Of a stretch of DNA of 64,000 nt, positions 45,367-56,005 are shown piece by piece. Each line of letters opens with the position of its first letter. Positions within the stretch are counted from its first letter, which is position 1. The translations under genes and the position numbers were made by a program. The notes under the pieces were generated by a model that ran no database searches, was not told where the DNA came from, and saw only the letters and a list, made by a program, of their open reading frames with translations. The stretch comes from Desulfogranum marinum (GTDB lineage Bacteria > Desulfobacterota > Desulfobulbia > Desulfobulbales > Desulfobulbaceae), in the NCBI RefSeq assembly GCF_016918565.1, contig NZ_JAFFQD010000001.1:310001-374000 (forward strand), read 5' to 3'.

Positions 45367-46923
45367 TCAGTTTGGTTCCGCTGGTTGCACAGGCAGAATG
45401 ATGGTAAAGCTGCTTCCCACTCCCATTTGACTCTGTACAGTTATCTGTCCGTTGTGCTTTTCAACAATGCTTTTGGCAATAGACAACCCCAGCCCGGTCC
45501 CTCGATTTTTCTCAGTATAAAATGGGGTGAAAATCTGTTCCTGTTTATCAAGCTCAATACCCGGTCCAGTATCATCGACCGTCAACCACACCTGCTCTTG
45601 GTCAATATCAAAACCGGTTTTCATCGTCAACGTCCCGCCTTGTTCCATTGCCTGAATTGCGTTGAAAACAATATTAAAAACGACCTGGTAAATTTGCTCG
45701 CTGTCCATAGAAACAAGTGGCAGATCAGGGGAAAAATCCACCTCAACGGCTATCTGTTTCTTTGCAAATTCTGATTCCATAAAACGCATCACCCGCTCGC
45801 CGACATTATTTATGAATTCCTGCTTCACGGCACCTTCCCGTGGACGTGCAAAATCAAGAAATTCTCGGACGATGTTATCCAAACGGGTTGTTTCTTCTAC
45901 GATAATGCCGGCAAGATGCTCATTTCCAGGGGCAACAGACGCAATTCGTTTGAGTAAAATTTCCGCAGTGGATCTAACGATACCCAAGGGGTTTTTTATC
46001 TCATGGGAAACAGAAGCCACCATTTTACCAAGTGATGCCAACCGCTGAGCCTTGTTGAGTTGTTCTTCCAGCTGAATACGTTCTGCTGCGCGCCGAGTCA
46101 TGGTACGGTTAGCCTTGACAACTATCAAGCTGAGGATGGCAAAAAGAACGCCCATAATGGATAAAGAAAAAACGATGATCCTGGCCTGGAGCTTGATGAT
46201 AGCTTTTAGGTCATCGGAAAGATCCTGGCGAATTTCAACCACACCCATTATTTCGCCGGTACGCTTGCCCAATCGGTCTTCCTGGTGAAAAGGGACAAAG
46301 GTTTTGAGTGTACAAAAAACTTCCGGCATTCCAGGCAGTAAACTGAAAAGCGACCCACCGGTTATGACGATGGTTGTATTCTCTCCCTCCAACGCTTTTT
46401 GATATTCGAGACCACCCATATTGAGTTTGCCCATTAATTCCGGCTTGGTCGAATAGCTGATCCTGTTTTCACCTGCATCAAAAATGGTCACAGAATCGAT
46501 ACGTAATCCACGGGTAATATTACGAACAATCTGGTCAAGACGGTTATACTGTTTTTCTTCGGACAGAGCGATGCGCCCATAGCGAACGACGGTAGGCAAA
46601 ACAAATTGAAGAAAAACCTGACGATTAAGATTATCTGCAAAAAGTTGCGAATAGGCCTCGCTTCTTTTGAGCAGTACACTTCGGGCGTTGTTTGAAATCA
46701 TCCAGGAAAGGACGAAAGAGGTAATCAGCATAGCCAGCAAGGCTGTAAAGGAAAAATACTTTACCAGCTCAAACGGCAGTAGACCGTCACCTTTTTTTCC
46801 GTGTTTGAAAAAATTTCCCAGCCGATGAATATCAGGACGGGGGATTTTCGCCACATATACCGCAGCGGCGGCATAGAGTTGTTTCGCATGGCGGAGTAAA
46901 TTGCCCTGCCATTGATTTTGCAT
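45367..46923 (-). CDS. Membrane sensor histidine kinase (NtrB-like core)
   Basis: This 518-residue protein has a first membrane helix at about 53-73 (FTALLAMLITSFVLSWMI) and a periplasmic sensor region to about 245. A second helix follows (IIVFSLSIMGVLFAILSLIVV), then a HisKA domain with SVSHEIKNPLG and an ATPase domain with VFNAIQAMEQGG, DTGPGIE and GTGLGLSIAKSIV. The 5' end overlaps the upstream radical SAM gene by 92 bases. Either the overlap is real or translation begins at a later non-ATG codon before the first helix. Confidence 0.88.
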   Translation of the reverse strand: MQNQWQGNLLRHAKQLYAAAAVYVAKIPRPDIHRLGNFFKHGKKGDGLLPFELVKYFSFTALLAMLITSFVLSWMISNNARSVLLKRSEAYSQLFADNLNRQVFLQFVLPTVVRYGRIALSEEKQYNRLDQIVRNITRGLRIDSVTIFDAGENRISYSTKPELMGKLNMGGLEYQKALEGENTTIVITGGSLFSLLPGMPEVFCTLKTFVPFHQEDRLGKRTGEIMGVVEIRQDLSDDLKAIIKLQARIIVFSLSIMGVLFAILSLIVVKANRTMTRRAAERIQLEEQLNKAQRLASLGKMVASVSHEIKNPLGIVRSTAEILLKRIASVAPGNEHLAGIIVEETTRLDNIVREFLDFARPREGAVKQEFINNVGERVMRFMESEFAKKQIAVEVDFSPDLPLVSMDSEQIYQVVFNIVFNAIQAMEQGGTLTMKTGFDIDQEQVWLTVDDTGPGIELDKQEQIFTPFYTEKNRGTGLGLSIAKSIVEKHNGQITVQSQMGVGSSFTIILPVQPAEPN

Positions 46924-48631
46924 ATTCCTTCCAGAGATATCCAGGTTTCAGCCCATGATCAACGACTTCCCAGCACATACGTTCATCACCTTCCCGAGGT
47001 CGAACAGCATACTGCCAGCTACTGAGATCATATTGTTTAAGAGCCTGTTTAAATGTTAACCGGCCCATGCCCACATCAAGCAGCAACGGGGCAATCCTCC
47101 TGTCTGCTCTGGCATACACGGCCTGCTGTAAAACCCGTTCAGGACGATCGACCTTGATCCGAAAATTGGGCACTTTAGTCAAGGCTTTTCGAAGATACTT
47201 TATTTTTTGTTTCAACGCCATGACTGACTGGGCAGTGGACTGTTCTCCCGTTGCCTGCTCAGTATCAATCCCTCCAAAAGAACAGTATTGAAAGGGAGTC
47301 CATGGTTTAGGTACAAAAGAATTCACGGACAGGCTGATTTCCGTTAACCTGCCACGTTTGCGGCCAATGGGTAAAAGTGCTTGCTGTACTTTTTTAACGA
47401 GGTTGACAAACTCCTCAAGATCCTGGTTGGTTTCCGTGGGTAACCCAATCATAAGATAGAGTTTCAAGTGAAAAATCCCTACCTCTGCTAATCTGATGGC
47501 AGCAGAAAGCAGATCCTCTTCACTCAGTCCTTTATTGATGAGCCTGCGTAACCTCTCTGAAGCACCATCTGGAGCGATCGCAACACTTTTGAGATGAGAG
47601 GCGGCGAGCAGTGAGAGTAATTTATCAGAAATATGATCCGCTCGAAGAGAGGAGAACGAAAGCGAGCAGTTATTTGTGTGCAGGTACTGGGCTATGGTAT
47701 CAAGGGTTTCGGAGTGAGCCATCTCCATGCCAAGCATTCCTACCCGATCGACACTTGCCGGTCGCTCAGCAAATGCTTTTAAAATTGCTTCACTGTTCCA
47801 CAACCTGGGAGGACGATAGATGTATCCGGCAGCGCAAAAACGACAGCCTCGACTGCAGCCGCGCCCGAGTTCCACCATGTACATATTAAGTTCGGCCTCA
47901 GGTGACAGCAATTGCGAATGTCCTGCTCTTTCCTGTGGCGGAGCTATAACCTTTTTAATTCGAGCCGGGATTCCCGGTGGAGCGGTCACTTGCTCCACTC
48001 TTCCCAGATCATCATAGGCAACAGTATATAGGCTCGGCACATAGCATCCTTGACATTGCCTTGCTATCTGCTGCAAAACATCTTTCCTGTCAGCGCCGGC
48101 ACACTGCTCCACCACAGTGAGCAGACTCGCAAGAATGCCTTCAGCCTCGCCGATAACCATAACATCGGCAAAAGGCGCGAGTGGCTCTGGATTCATAAAA
48201 ACCGCCACTCCCCCCAATATCACCAGGGGGCTGCCTGGAGCAATGAAAGCAGCTCTTTTTTCCGCAAACGGTTCGACCCGTCCAGCAGGCAGCATTGCTG
48301 CCAACCGGGTATAATCCTCTTCAAAACTGATAGAACCACAAATTACAGGGAAATCACAGAGGGCTCGCCCACTTTCAAGAGAGCGAAAAGAGGAACCTGT
48401 ATCAGGATAGACAAACCTTTCACAGACAATCCCCTCGTATGCATTGAGCAAATTATAAACAATTTGCAGGCCAAGGTTGGAAACCGCTACGGAATAAGTA
48501 TTGGGATAAATTAAGGCAACAGGCAGGCGGTTTGCCCATTTTTTGTGGACAGTACCGATTTCTTTAGCGAGTAAGGGGAACAAGTATACAATACACCGGT
48601 TGAACTGCACATAAGGTAGAACCAGCACCAT
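46832..48631 (-). CDS. B12-binding-type radical SAM protein
   Basis: This 599-residue protein has an N-terminal cobalamin-binding-like domain (ALIYPNTYSVAVSNLGLQ). The radical SAM core has the cluster motif CSRGCRFCAAGYIYRPPR. The C-terminal end is cysteine-rich (CETTLCRRCGICGENP), as in the uncharacterised TIGR03960-type family. The reaction is not established for this family. The start is uncertain by some 30 codons, because typical members begin closer to EIGTVHKKW. Confidence 0.85.
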   Translation of the reverse strand: MVLVLPYVQFNRCIVYLFPLLAKEIGTVHKKWANRLPVALIYPNTYSVAVSNLGLQIVYNLLNAYEGIVCERFVYPDTGSSFRSLESGRALCDFPVICGSISFEEDYTRLAAMLPAGRVEPFAEKRAAFIAPGSPLVILGGVAVFMNPEPLAPFADVMVIGEAEGILASLLTVVEQCAGADRKDVLQQIARQCQGCYVPSLYTVAYDDLGRVEQVTAPPGIPARIKKVIAPPQERAGHSQLLSPEAELNMYMVELGRGCSRGCRFCAAGYIYRPPRLWNSEAILKAFAERPASVDRVGMLGMEMAHSETLDTIAQYLHTNNCSLSFSSLRADHISDKLLSLLAASHLKSVAIAPDGASERLRRLINKGLSEEDLLSAAIRLAEVGIFHLKLYLMIGLPTETNQDLEEFVNLVKKVQQALLPIGRKRGRLTEISLSVNSFVPKPWTPFQYCSFGGIDTEQATGEQSTAQSVMALKQKIKYLRKALTKVPNFRIKVDRPERVLQQAVYARADRRIAPLLLDVGMGRLTFKQALKQYDLSSWQYAVRPREGDERMCWEVVDHGLKPGYLWKEYAKSMAGQFTPPCETTLCRRCGICGENPPS

Positions 48632-48802
48632 CTTGTGGATCCAGGCGTCGACGGTGCAGTTGTTCTGTTAACAGGGAGTCGATTCGATAATGTTATTTTC
48701 GCCCGACTCAGGGGGCATACTCACAAAATAAAGTTTGGAGGTAAACGCAGGCTCTAATATCGTATATGTGCCAGTGCTTGTTTTTTAAGCGCCCCCTGAT
48801 AC

Positions 48803-48853
48803 AAATAAAATGCCCTCTTCTCGGACAAACTCCTAGTCCGACTCAGGGGCATC
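48803..48853 (-). terminator. Rho-independent terminator at the end of the dcw cluster
   Basis: On the minus strand, ATGCCCC and TCGGAC pair with GTCCGA and GGGCAT to form a long stem. It is followed by TTTTATTTGT and lies just past the ftsZ stop codon. Confidence 0.8.
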
Positions 48854-48873
48854 TTCTCTCTTTCCCTTGAAAT

Positions 48874-50097
48874 TTAATTTGCCTTCTTCCTCAGGTAGGC
48901 AGGCTCATCATAATCGTGGTTTTCACGATCTTCAAAAATCGGCCTTGGCATCGAAGGCAATCCTTGGGGCTGTCTGTTAGGTTTGGCTGCGGCAAAGGAG
49001 TTACTTTCCCCCCCTGTAAATTTGCCATCGGCTTCCGCTACGGATTTTACCTGGCTCGTTTTGGCGGTGGGCTGTGGCGGCTCCTGATTTCTCCTCACAA
49101 CTTCGAGCTGAGATATGGTTTCCGTTTCATCAATGCTTGAAATACCAGTGGCGATGACAGTGACCCGTAATTCATCTCCCAGCGATTCATCAAACAAGGC
49201 ACCGATAATAATATTAGCCTCATCATGCGCCTTTTCCTGAATCAAGGCAGAAGCCTCCATGAACTCATTCATGGTCAGGGTTTCTTCGGCGGCCGAGATA
49301 TTAATAAGGATTCCTCTTGCGCCATCTATACCGACATCTTCAAGCAGTTGATTATCGATCGCCCGCTTGGCAGCCTCACTGGCACGATTCTCACCGACTG
49401 CTGCACCAGATCCCATAATTGCCGGCCCGACTTCTTTCATGACTGTTTTAAGGTCGGCAAAATCCACATTGATATGACCGGGGAGATTAATAAGGTCGGT
49501 AATACCTTTTACGGCCTGTAAAAGGACATTATCAACCATCTTCATCATATCCACCAAGGTGGAATTTTTGTTCATCAAACCAAGGAGCCGATCATTGGGT
49601 ACGGTGATAATGGTGTCGGCATACTCTTTGAGTTTTTCCCAACCAGCCTCTGCGTTACGCATCCGCTTTTTGGCCTCAAAATAGAATGGCTTGGTCACAA
49701 CCGCAACCGTCAGTGCTCCTGCTTCTTTACTGAGCTTCGCTATCTCAGGTGCAGCGCCTGTTCCCGTGCCGCCACCAAGTCCGGCGGTGACAAAAACCAT
49801 ATCCGCACCCCGCATAGCTTGCTGCAGGTCCTCGTAGCTTTCCTGGGCAGATTCTTTCCCCATCTCGGGGTCAGCACCGGCGCCCATGCCCTTGGTTATC
49901 CCTGGTCCCAGTTGCAGACGGACATCAGCACGTGATTTCTCAAGTGCCTGCATATCCGTATTGGCCACAATAAACTCCACTCCGGCCAACCGGTTTTCAA
50001 CCATTGTATTGATAGCATTACCACCACCGCCACCAACACCGATTACCTTGATTACAGCAACAGATTCTTCTTCAGCCATTCTAAACGGCATGCTCAT
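48874..50097 (-). CDS. ftsZ: Cell division GTPase FtsZ
   Basis: This 407-residue tubulin homologue forms the Z-ring. It shows [13 protein letters not shown], the GTP-binding [13 protein letters not shown] and the T7 synergy loop [11 protein letters not shown]. After the linker, a C-terminal peptide ([11 protein letters not shown]) should bind FtsA. All functional residues looked for are present. It is the last gene of the cluster, 81 bases downstream of ftsA. Confidence 0.97.
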   Translation of the reverse strand: MSMPFRMAEEESVAVIKVIGVGGGGGNAINTMVENRLAGVEFIVANTDMQALEKSRADVRLQLGPGITKGMGAGADPEMGKESAQESYEDLQQAMRGADMVFVTAGLGGGTGTGAAPEIAKLSKEAGALTVAVVTKPFYFEAKKRMRNAEAGWEKLKEYADTIITVPNDRLLGLMNKNSTLVDMMKMVDNVLLQAVKGITDLINLPGHINVDFADLKTVMKEVGPAIMGSGAAVGENRASEAAKRAIDNQLLEDVGIDGARGILINISAAEETLTMNEFMEASALIQEKAHDEANIIIGALFDESLGDELRVTVIATGISSIDETETISQLEVVRRNQEPPQPTAKTSQVKSVAEADGKFTGGESNSFAAAKPNRQPQGLPSMPRPIFEDRENHDYDEPAYLRKKAN

Positions 50098-50178
50098 CTC
50101 CCATGAACAATATTCCTAGATTAATTGCACTCGAATATACCATTAATTGTTCTTAGACCAAAGGTATTTTAAGGAAAT

Positions 50179-51402
50179 CTATACAATTTGTTTCAACCAA
50201 TTTTTCAACTTACTCACCATCGTGCTGCTCTCTTTCGGCACGTAGTGATTTGCCTTACTGCCATACAGAACCAACCCTACTCCGGTGGTGCAACGAGGGG
50301 AATTAACATCCTCCATTCGACCCTCCATCCCACTGGGATAACCAATCCGCACCGGCAGATCAAAAATCTGTTCGGCCATCTCGACAATATTGGCTAACAA
50401 AGCGGTACCGCCGGTTATTACCACCCCGGCATTTATCCGGTTACGATACCCTGAGCCACAGATATTTTTGTTAACCATCTGCAGAATTTCTTCCATCCTG
50501 GCTTCAAGAATTTCGACCATCACCCGCTGTGAAACCTTTCTCGGCTTACGGTCACCCACAGTCGGAACTTCAATGATCTGATTTTCTTTTATCATTGACG
50601 ACAAAGCACCACCGTACAGGTATTTTAATTCTTCCGCCTCCTGGAGGGGCGTACGCAACCCCACACTCAGATCACTGGTTAAATTGTTCCCCCCAAGGGC
50701 CAGTTCCCAGGTATGCTTGATGGTGCCGTTACAAAAAATGGCCAGATCAGTTGTTCCGCCGCCGACATCAATCAAGACAACACCCAACTCCATCTCATCC
50801 CGAGTTAAAACCGCATGGGACGAAGCCACTGATTCCAATACAATCTCTGATACGGCCAAACCGGAACGATTGCAGCTTGTAACCAGATTATGCAGAGCAG
50901 TAACATCAGCGGTAACGATATGGACATTGGTCACCAAACGAACACCGGTCATACCAAGAGGATTTTGAATACCAGTATGGTCATCGACCATGTATTCCTG
51001 CGGCAGAACATGAACTATCTGCTGATTATCGGATATTTTGACGGTCTGGGCAGCCCTGATAACCGCCTCAATATCCTTTTCCTTTATTTCCTGATTATTA
51101 ACGGCAATGATCCCTGGAGAATTAAAGCCCTTGATATGATTGCCGGCAATACCGACGTAAACTGTCTCAATATCACACCCAGCTTGATCTGAAGCAGCGG
51201 CAACAGCCTGGCGAATCGCCTTGACCGTTGCCTCAATATTGACGACAACACCATTCTTCAGCCCAGATGACGCAGCAGTGCCCACCCCAACCACTTCAAT
51301 CCTGTCTTCAAAAATTTCGCCGACAACAGCCAGGACCTTTGTTGTACCTATATCCAGCCCGGCTATCAGCTCACCGGATCCACGTACTTCGATTTCTTCC
51401 AT
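50179..51402 (-). CDS. ftsA: Cell division protein FtsA
   Basis: This 407-residue actin-like protein anchors FtsZ to the membrane. It has LIAGLDIGTTKVLAVVG, the phosphate-2 loop VLIDVGGGTTDLAIF, and VVITGGTALLANIVEMAEQIF. It ends in an amphipathic helix (MVSKLKNWLKQIV) that fits the membrane-targeting sequence. It lies 6 bases downstream of ftsQ. Confidence 0.97.
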   Translation of the reverse strand: MEEIEVRGSGELIAGLDIGTTKVLAVVGEIFEDRIEVVGVGTAASSGLKNGVVVNIEATVKAIRQAVAAASDQAGCDIETVYVGIAGNHIKGFNSPGIIAVNNQEIKEKDIEAVIRAAQTVKISDNQQIVHVLPQEYMVDDHTGIQNPLGMTGVRLVTNVHIVTADVTALHNLVTSCNRSGLAVSEIVLESVASSHAVLTRDEMELGVVLIDVGGGTTDLAIFCNGTIKHTWELALGGNNLTSDLSVGLRTPLQEAEELKYLYGGALSSMIKENQIIEVPTVGDRKPRKVSQRVMVEILEARMEEILQMVNKNICGSGYRNRINAGVVITGGTALLANIVEMAEQIFDLPVRIGYPSGMEGRMEDVNSPRCTTGVGLVLYGSKANHYVPKESSTMVSKLKNWLKQIV

Positions 51403-51408
51403 GCTACC

Positions 51409-52353
51409 CTACCTGTCAAGTTCAGCTCGAGCGACTAAGACCTTATTTTCCATGTAATCCATCCGGATGGATGCAATCCCTTCTATCTTTTTTTTGCGGT
51501 ACAGCCGTTCCAGAATTTTTACTAGACGGTAGTACCTGGTATAAATTTTTTCTGTCCCGAAGTAGATAGGAAAAGGCTGATCAACCAAATAAACTATCAA
51601 ACCCTGCCGATTATCCACATGTACTTCAGATATTGATTGTATAGGGAGAATAGCATTCCCCTTGGCGGCCAGCTTCAGCAATACTAGTGCCGATTCCGCC
51701 AAGGTACCTTGAGGCAGTTGGTTTGCCGATTTTACTGTTCCCCACTTAATACCGGTAATGACAGGATAATCAAAATCCTGCCCCAAAAGCAAGGGCGCAA
51801 ACAACGCCCCCTTATTATTAAGATAAAACAACTTACTGCCGGAAGCATTTTCGATATTCACCAGTGCCAGCGGTCGATGCTCCCTGACCTTGATTTCAAT
51901 TGCCGATGGCCATCGCTTTGTAAGAGTAACCCGCTCTACCCAAGGCAAACTGCTGATCGCCCTTTCGGCTGCTTTGGTATTCACGGCAAACAGACTCTGC
52001 CCCTGCTCAATGTTTCCCTTTTTTAAAATCTGTGGCAGAGCACTTACCCTTTGCCCTTTTACCTGTATCTCGGTGAGTCGAAAAACATCTGAGCGCATGA
52101 GGAGCGCATAGGCCCCCCAGGAAAAAAAACCGGCAATAACGCAAAGAAAAACCAGAGTCGCCACGCCCCGTGAGTACCACTTAATCTGCGCCTGACGCTG
52201 GACACCCACAATAGAATGCTGCATTCCCGGTGGCGAGGGATTGTGCTTTTTCCTGGTAATTTTTCTTTTCAAGCGATCCAGTATGCGCACCAATACCCCC
52301 TTCTTTTTGCTTGGTGGGCGGGGAGAAAAGCCTCCTGGTGTGTAGGCGACCAT
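51409..52353 (-). CDS. ftsQ: Cell division protein FtsQ
   Basis: This 314-residue bitopic protein has a basic cytoplasmic tail of about 65 residues and one membrane helix (GVATLVFLCVIAGFFSWGAYALL). A POTRA domain follows (FRLTEIQVKGQRVSALPQIL ... ISSLPWVERVTLTKRWPS), then the beta domain. It normally bridges FtsA-side and periplasmic divisome parts and recruits FtsB/L and the FtsW/FtsI pair, which makes its retention here notable. Confidence 0.92.
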   Translation of the reverse strand: MVAYTPGGFSPRPPSKKKGVLVRILDRLKRKITRKKHNPSPPGMQHSIVGVQRQAQIKWYSRGVATLVFLCVIAGFFSWGAYALLMRSDVFRLTEIQVKGQRVSALPQILKKGNIEQGQSLFAVNTKAAERAISSLPWVERVTLTKRWPSAIEIKVREHRPLALVNIENASGSKLFYLNNKGALFAPLLLGQDFDYPVITGIKWGTVKSANQLPQGTLAESALVLLKLAAKGNAILPIQSISEVHVDNRQGLIVYLVDQPFPIYFGTEKIYTRYYRLVKILERLYRKKKIEGIASIRMDYMENKVLVARAELDR

Positions 52354-52369
52354 ACTGTTTCGATATCCT

Positions 52370-53299
52370 TTAATAAATGTGTACTTCCGGTTCCAGCTGA
52401 ACCCCTATTTCTGTTTCGACCTTTTCCTGTATAAGTTCCATGAGATTGATGATATCCTGCGGTACGGCACCACCATTATTTATGATGAAATTAGCATGTT
52501 TGTCGGAAATTTTAGCTCCACCCAACTGAAAACCTTTTAAGCCAACCGCCTCTATCAATCGCCCGGCTGAATCGTCCTTCGGGTTTTTAAAAAAAGACCC
52601 TGCAGATCCCGATCCGCCTGGCTGGTGCAACTTCCGCCAATGGGCGTATTCTCTGCATCGTTGCTGAACCTGTTGTGCTTCCCCTAATGTTAACTGCAAA
52701 GTACAACCGGTTATAACATATCGCTGCCCTGCTGATTCACGGGGCAAACAAGTTGTCCGATACCCAAAAGTAATCTCTTCTGCAGGCACTTCCCACTCCT
52801 GCCCTGTGTGGTCCATCAGCATCACCGAATGCACGATATCGGCCATTTGACTTCCATGGGCACCTGCATTCATACGAATCGCGCCCCCCACTGTTCCGGG
52901 AATGCCTGTCGCCCATTCCATGCCGGTCAACGCCTTTTGCGAACAAAAGGAAACCAGCTTGCCTAACCTGCATCCAGCACCAACACTAACAAAAATATTG
53001 CCGGCAGTTTCCCTTTTTCCCGCCACTTGAATTTCCGTAAAACGGTCACCAAGCTGGAAAAACATACCTTTTACATGCCTGGTTACAACAAGGATGTTCG
53101 ACCCGCCGCCAAGTATTGTCCATGATATGCCCTCTGCTTCTGCCCAGAGCAAAAAAGCGGCAAGTTCGCCTCGTGTTTTCACTTTCACCAACGCATCCAC
53201 CCTACCGCCGACTTTAAAGGTCGAATGGATCCCCATATCCACATGCCACTGCACATGCGAAACGCGCTGCTCTAATTGTCTGCGCTGGTTGCTGGTCAT
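52370..53299 (-). CDS. murB: UDP-N-acetylenolpyruvoylglucosamine reductase
   Basis: This 309-residue flavoenzyme makes UDP-MurNAc. It has the FAD-binding TILGGGSNILVV, GIPGTVGGAIRMNAGAHG and the catalytic serine in GGSGSAGSFFKNP. The final catalytic glutamate is in LEPEVHIY. Its start overlaps the murC stop by one base. Confidence 0.96.
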   Translation of the reverse strand: MTSNQRRQLEQRVSHVQWHVDMGIHSTFKVGGRVDALVKVKTRGELAAFLLWAEAEGISWTILGGGSNILVVTRHVKGMFFQLGDRFTEIQVAGKRETAGNIFVSVGAGCRLGKLVSFCSQKALTGMEWATGIPGTVGGAIRMNAGAHGSQMADIVHSVMLMDHTGQEWEVPAEEITFGYRTTCLPRESAGQRYVITGCTLQLTLGEAQQVQQRCREYAHWRKLHQPGGSGSAGSFFKNPKDDSAGRLIEAVGLKGFQLGGAKISDKHANFIINNGGAVPQDIINLMELIQEKVETEIGVQLEPEVHIY

Positions 53300-54690
53300 T
53301 AATCCCTTCTATTTTTTTCGGTAATAAGGTGCAGCATTTGTTCGCCGGTACGCACAATATTGCCTGCTCCCAAGGTTAACAGCAAATCATTTTCCTGCAA
53401 AAGAGGAAGCAGTTCGGACGGTGCATCAATGAGCCTTGGAATATAGAAAGTGTTGCGTTGTCCATGCTTTTTTATTGCTTCCTGCAAGGCCAAAGCAGTT
53501 ACGCCCTCAATCGGCGCCTCACTTGCCGGATAAATATCAGTAAGAATCAATACGTCCGCCCGGTGGAAAGCTGTAGTAAACTCATCAAACAAGCCCTGCG
53601 TCCTGCTGTAACGATGGGGCTGAAACGCTACCACCAGCCTCTTCTCCGGCCAGGCTTCTCGTACCGCATCGAGGGTTGCCCGAATTTCTGTCGGGTGATG
53701 CCCGTAATCATCTACCACCAGCACCCCCCCGGACTCGCCTTTAACCTCTATACGTCGCTCAACCCCTTGAAAACCTTGCAGTGCAGTGGCGATAATGGAA
53801 AAATCAATTTCAAGTTCCAGCCCCACTGCGATAGCTGCCAGACTGTTGTAGATAGTGTGTCGTCCCGGCCAGTTGAGGGTTACCTGACCCAATTCCTCCT
53901 GCCGTCTCTTGACGGTAAAACTGGTACCACCATCGGCAGAGACAATCCGAGTAGCATACAGATCAGCCTGTTCAGTCAGCCCGTACGTTATGGTTCTTTT
54001 ATGGATCTCCGGTAGCAACGCAGCGACATTTTTATCGTCAAAACAAACAATTGCAACGCCATAAAAGGGTAATCGGTTAATAAACTCCAAAAAGACATCT
54101 TTGATATGCTCTATGTCACGGTAGTAATCCAAATGCTCCAAATCAATATTGGTTACCACTTCAATCACAGGAGACAATTTCAAGAAAGAACCATCGCTTT
54201 CATCAGCCTCCGCCACCAGGAACTCACCTTCGCCCAGCTTTGCATTACCTCCCAGGCTTGCAACCTTGCCCCCAACCACTATGGTCGGATCCAATGCAGC
54301 CTCACCTAAGATAGTAGCAACTAAAGAAGTAGTAGATGTCTTACCATGACTGCCGGCAATTGCTATACCGTATTTTTTTAACCGCATCAGCTCGGCAAGC
54401 ATCTCTGCCCGTTGAATCACGGGTATATGTTCTTCCAGGGCTTGAGCGACTTCCGGGTTGTCTTCTGCAATAGCGGTAGAGGTGACGACAACATCAGCAC
54501 CACCCACCCATTGGCGTTCATGTCCACGATAGATTTTAGCGCCAAGTTGCTCCAGTTTTGCGGTTATATCTGTTACCTGCAGGTCAGACCCACTTACGGT
54601 ATAGCCAAGATTCAAAAGCAGTTCGGCGATCCCGGACATACCAATCCCACCGATTCCGACAAAATGAATATGTTTTGTTTTTCTGTACAT
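53299..54690 (-). CDS. murC: UDP-N-acetylmuramate-L-alanine ligase
   Basis: This 463-residue ATP-dependent ligase adds L-Ala to UDP-MurNAc. It has the UDP-binding [19 protein letters not shown] loop [12 protein letters not shown], metal-binding [12 protein letters not shown] and the C-terminal [12 protein letters not shown]. All typical motifs are present and the length is normal. Confidence 0.97.
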   Translation of the reverse strand: MYRKTKHIHFVGIGGIGMSGIAELLLNLGYTVSGSDLQVTDITAKLEQLGAKIYRGHERQWVGGADVVVTSTAIAEDNPEVAQALEEHIPVIQRAEMLAELMRLKKYGIAIAGSHGKTSTTSLVATILGEAALDPTIVVGGKVASLGGNAKLGEGEFLVAEADESDGSFLKLSPVIEVVTNIDLEHLDYYRDIEHIKDVFLEFINRLPFYGVAIVCFDDKNVAALLPEIHKRTITYGLTEQADLYATRIVSADGGTSFTVKRRQEELGQVTLNWPGRHTIYNSLAAIAVGLELEIDFSIIATALQGFQGVERRIEVKGESGGVLVVDDYGHHPTEIRATLDAVREAWPEKRLVVAFQPHRYSRTQGLFDEFTTAFHRADVLILTDIYPASEAPIEGVTALALQEAIKKHGQRNTFYIPRLIDAPSELLPLLQENDLLLTLGAGNIVRTGEQMLHLITEKNRRD

Positions 54691-54695
54691 AGCTT

Positions 54696-55811
54696 TTAAT
54701 ACTCGTTTTGCTTGCCCTGCTTTTTATTTTCAATAAGGCGCAAACACTGTTCCACGATTCGATCAGTAGCTTCCGGCACTCCCATTTCCCGCATATTGGC
54801 TGCCATTGCACACAACTCATCTTCCGGTTTGAGCAATAAACTTCGCAGCAACGTTGCCAATTCATCCCCTGAAAGAGTATCCTGATGTCGTACTAGACAT
54901 CCCCCTCCATTGGCGTAATATTCTGCATTAGTTTGCTGATGATTATCCGCTGCGTAGGGATAAGGGATCAGCACTGCCGGCAGTCCTACCACGGCAAGTT
55001 CAGCCAAGGTTGTGGCACCCGCTCTCGATACCACAAAATGAGCACGCCTGTAAAGCTTTGCCATATCTCTAAAAAAAGGCTGTACCTCGGCCTCCACATC
55101 CAAGTCATCATAAGCTCCGGCAACCATCTGGTAATCCTGCTGACCTGTTTGATGTATAACATGGAAGCGGTGTCCTTTTTCTACCATTTTCCTGACTGCT
55201 TCAAGAAATAAAACATTGATCCTGTGCGCGCCTTGACTGCCCCCTAAAACAAGTAATGTTAACGGTTCCTGATACACTTTGGAAACTTTGGCTATATCCA
55301 GGATTTCCCGGCGTACCGGGTTGCCGGTCTGCACGACCTTTGCCGCAGGAAATCTATCACCGCATGGAATTGAAGTGCAAATAGTATCAGCTATCCTTCC
55401 GGCAAGCCTGTTTGCAAGTCCCGGCACAGAATTCTGTTCATGAATGCACACTGGTATAGCCAGTAATTTTGCGGCAACCATCACAGGTCCGGTAACATAC
55501 CCACCAACTGCAAAAACCAGATCGGCTTTAAATCGTCTTAAAATTTTTATAGCGCTTAGCACAGCTGCGGGCTGTTGAACCAGGCTGCGAGCCTTCTCGA
55601 TAACCGTTGACCCTTTCAATCCACTGCAGTTGAGTACCACTGTCTCCATATTCGTCCCGGCCAGGACCTGCTGATCAATCGCCCTTGAAGTTCCAATAAA
55701 CAAAACCTCTGTTTTCTCAACAGCTTGCTGCATTGCCTTTGCCAGAGCTAACCCTGGAAACAAGTGCCCTCCAGTTCCCCCACCAGTAACAACTAAACGC
55801 ATTCGCCACAT
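54696..55811 (-). CDS. murG: Lipid II synthase (undecaprenyl-PP-MurNAc-pentapeptide GlcNAc transferase)
   Basis: This is a 371-residue GT-B glycosyltransferase with [48 protein letters not shown] and the donor site [17 protein letters not shown]. It converts lipid I to lipid II at the inner face of the membrane. The start region overlaps the small CxxC gene upstream by 19 bases. Confidence 0.97.
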   Translation of the reverse strand: MWRMRLVVTGGGTGGHLFPGLALAKAMQQAVEKTEVLFIGTSRAIDQQVLAGTNMETVVLNCSGLKGSTVIEKARSLVQQPAAVLSAIKILRRFKADLVFAVGGYVTGPVMVAAKLLAIPVCIHEQNSVPGLANRLAGRIADTICTSIPCGDRFPAAKVVQTGNPVRREILDIAKVSKVYQEPLTLLVLGGSQGAHRINVLFLEAVRKMVEKGHRFHVIHQTGQQDYQMVAGAYDDLDVEAEVQPFFRDMAKLYRRAHFVVSRAGATTLAELAVVGLPAVLIPYPYAADNHQQTNAEYYANGGGCLVRHQDTLSGDELATLLRSLLLKPEDELCAMAANMREMGVPEATDRIVEQCLRLIENKKQGKQNEY

Positions 55812-56005
55812 CCGCCATGGTGCAATTGCAAGCTACTGCCATCGAGATCCGGAGCAAACATTTTCTCAATTTCCGCCATGGTTTCTTGAAAACACTGCGG
55901 ACAATAGCCATGGCTGACAACAGCCCCTTCGACGAAACGATTGCTATACCTCCATATGCCGCTACGCTCTACCCTGTTGCAGAGACAGCACACTTTGATT
56001 GTCAT
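55793..56005 (-). CDS. Small CxxC...CPxC protein in the ftsW position of the dcw cluster
   Basis: This 70-residue soluble protein has two cysteine pairs, KVCCLCNRV and SHGYCPQC, plus a cysteine/histidine-rich tail ([10 protein letters not shown]). The layout C-x2-C ... SHG-Y-CPxC closely follows the C-terminal module of the response regulator at 41146-41757, so a zinc-binding mini-domain is likely. It overlaps murD by 4 bases and murG by 19 bases, which supports translation. In most bacteria this slot between murD and murG is taken by ftsW. Function unknown. Confidence 0.75.
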   Translation of the reverse strand: MTIKVCCLCNRVERSGIWRYSNRFVEGAVVSHGYCPQCFQETMAEIEKMFAPDLDGSSLQLHHGGCGECV

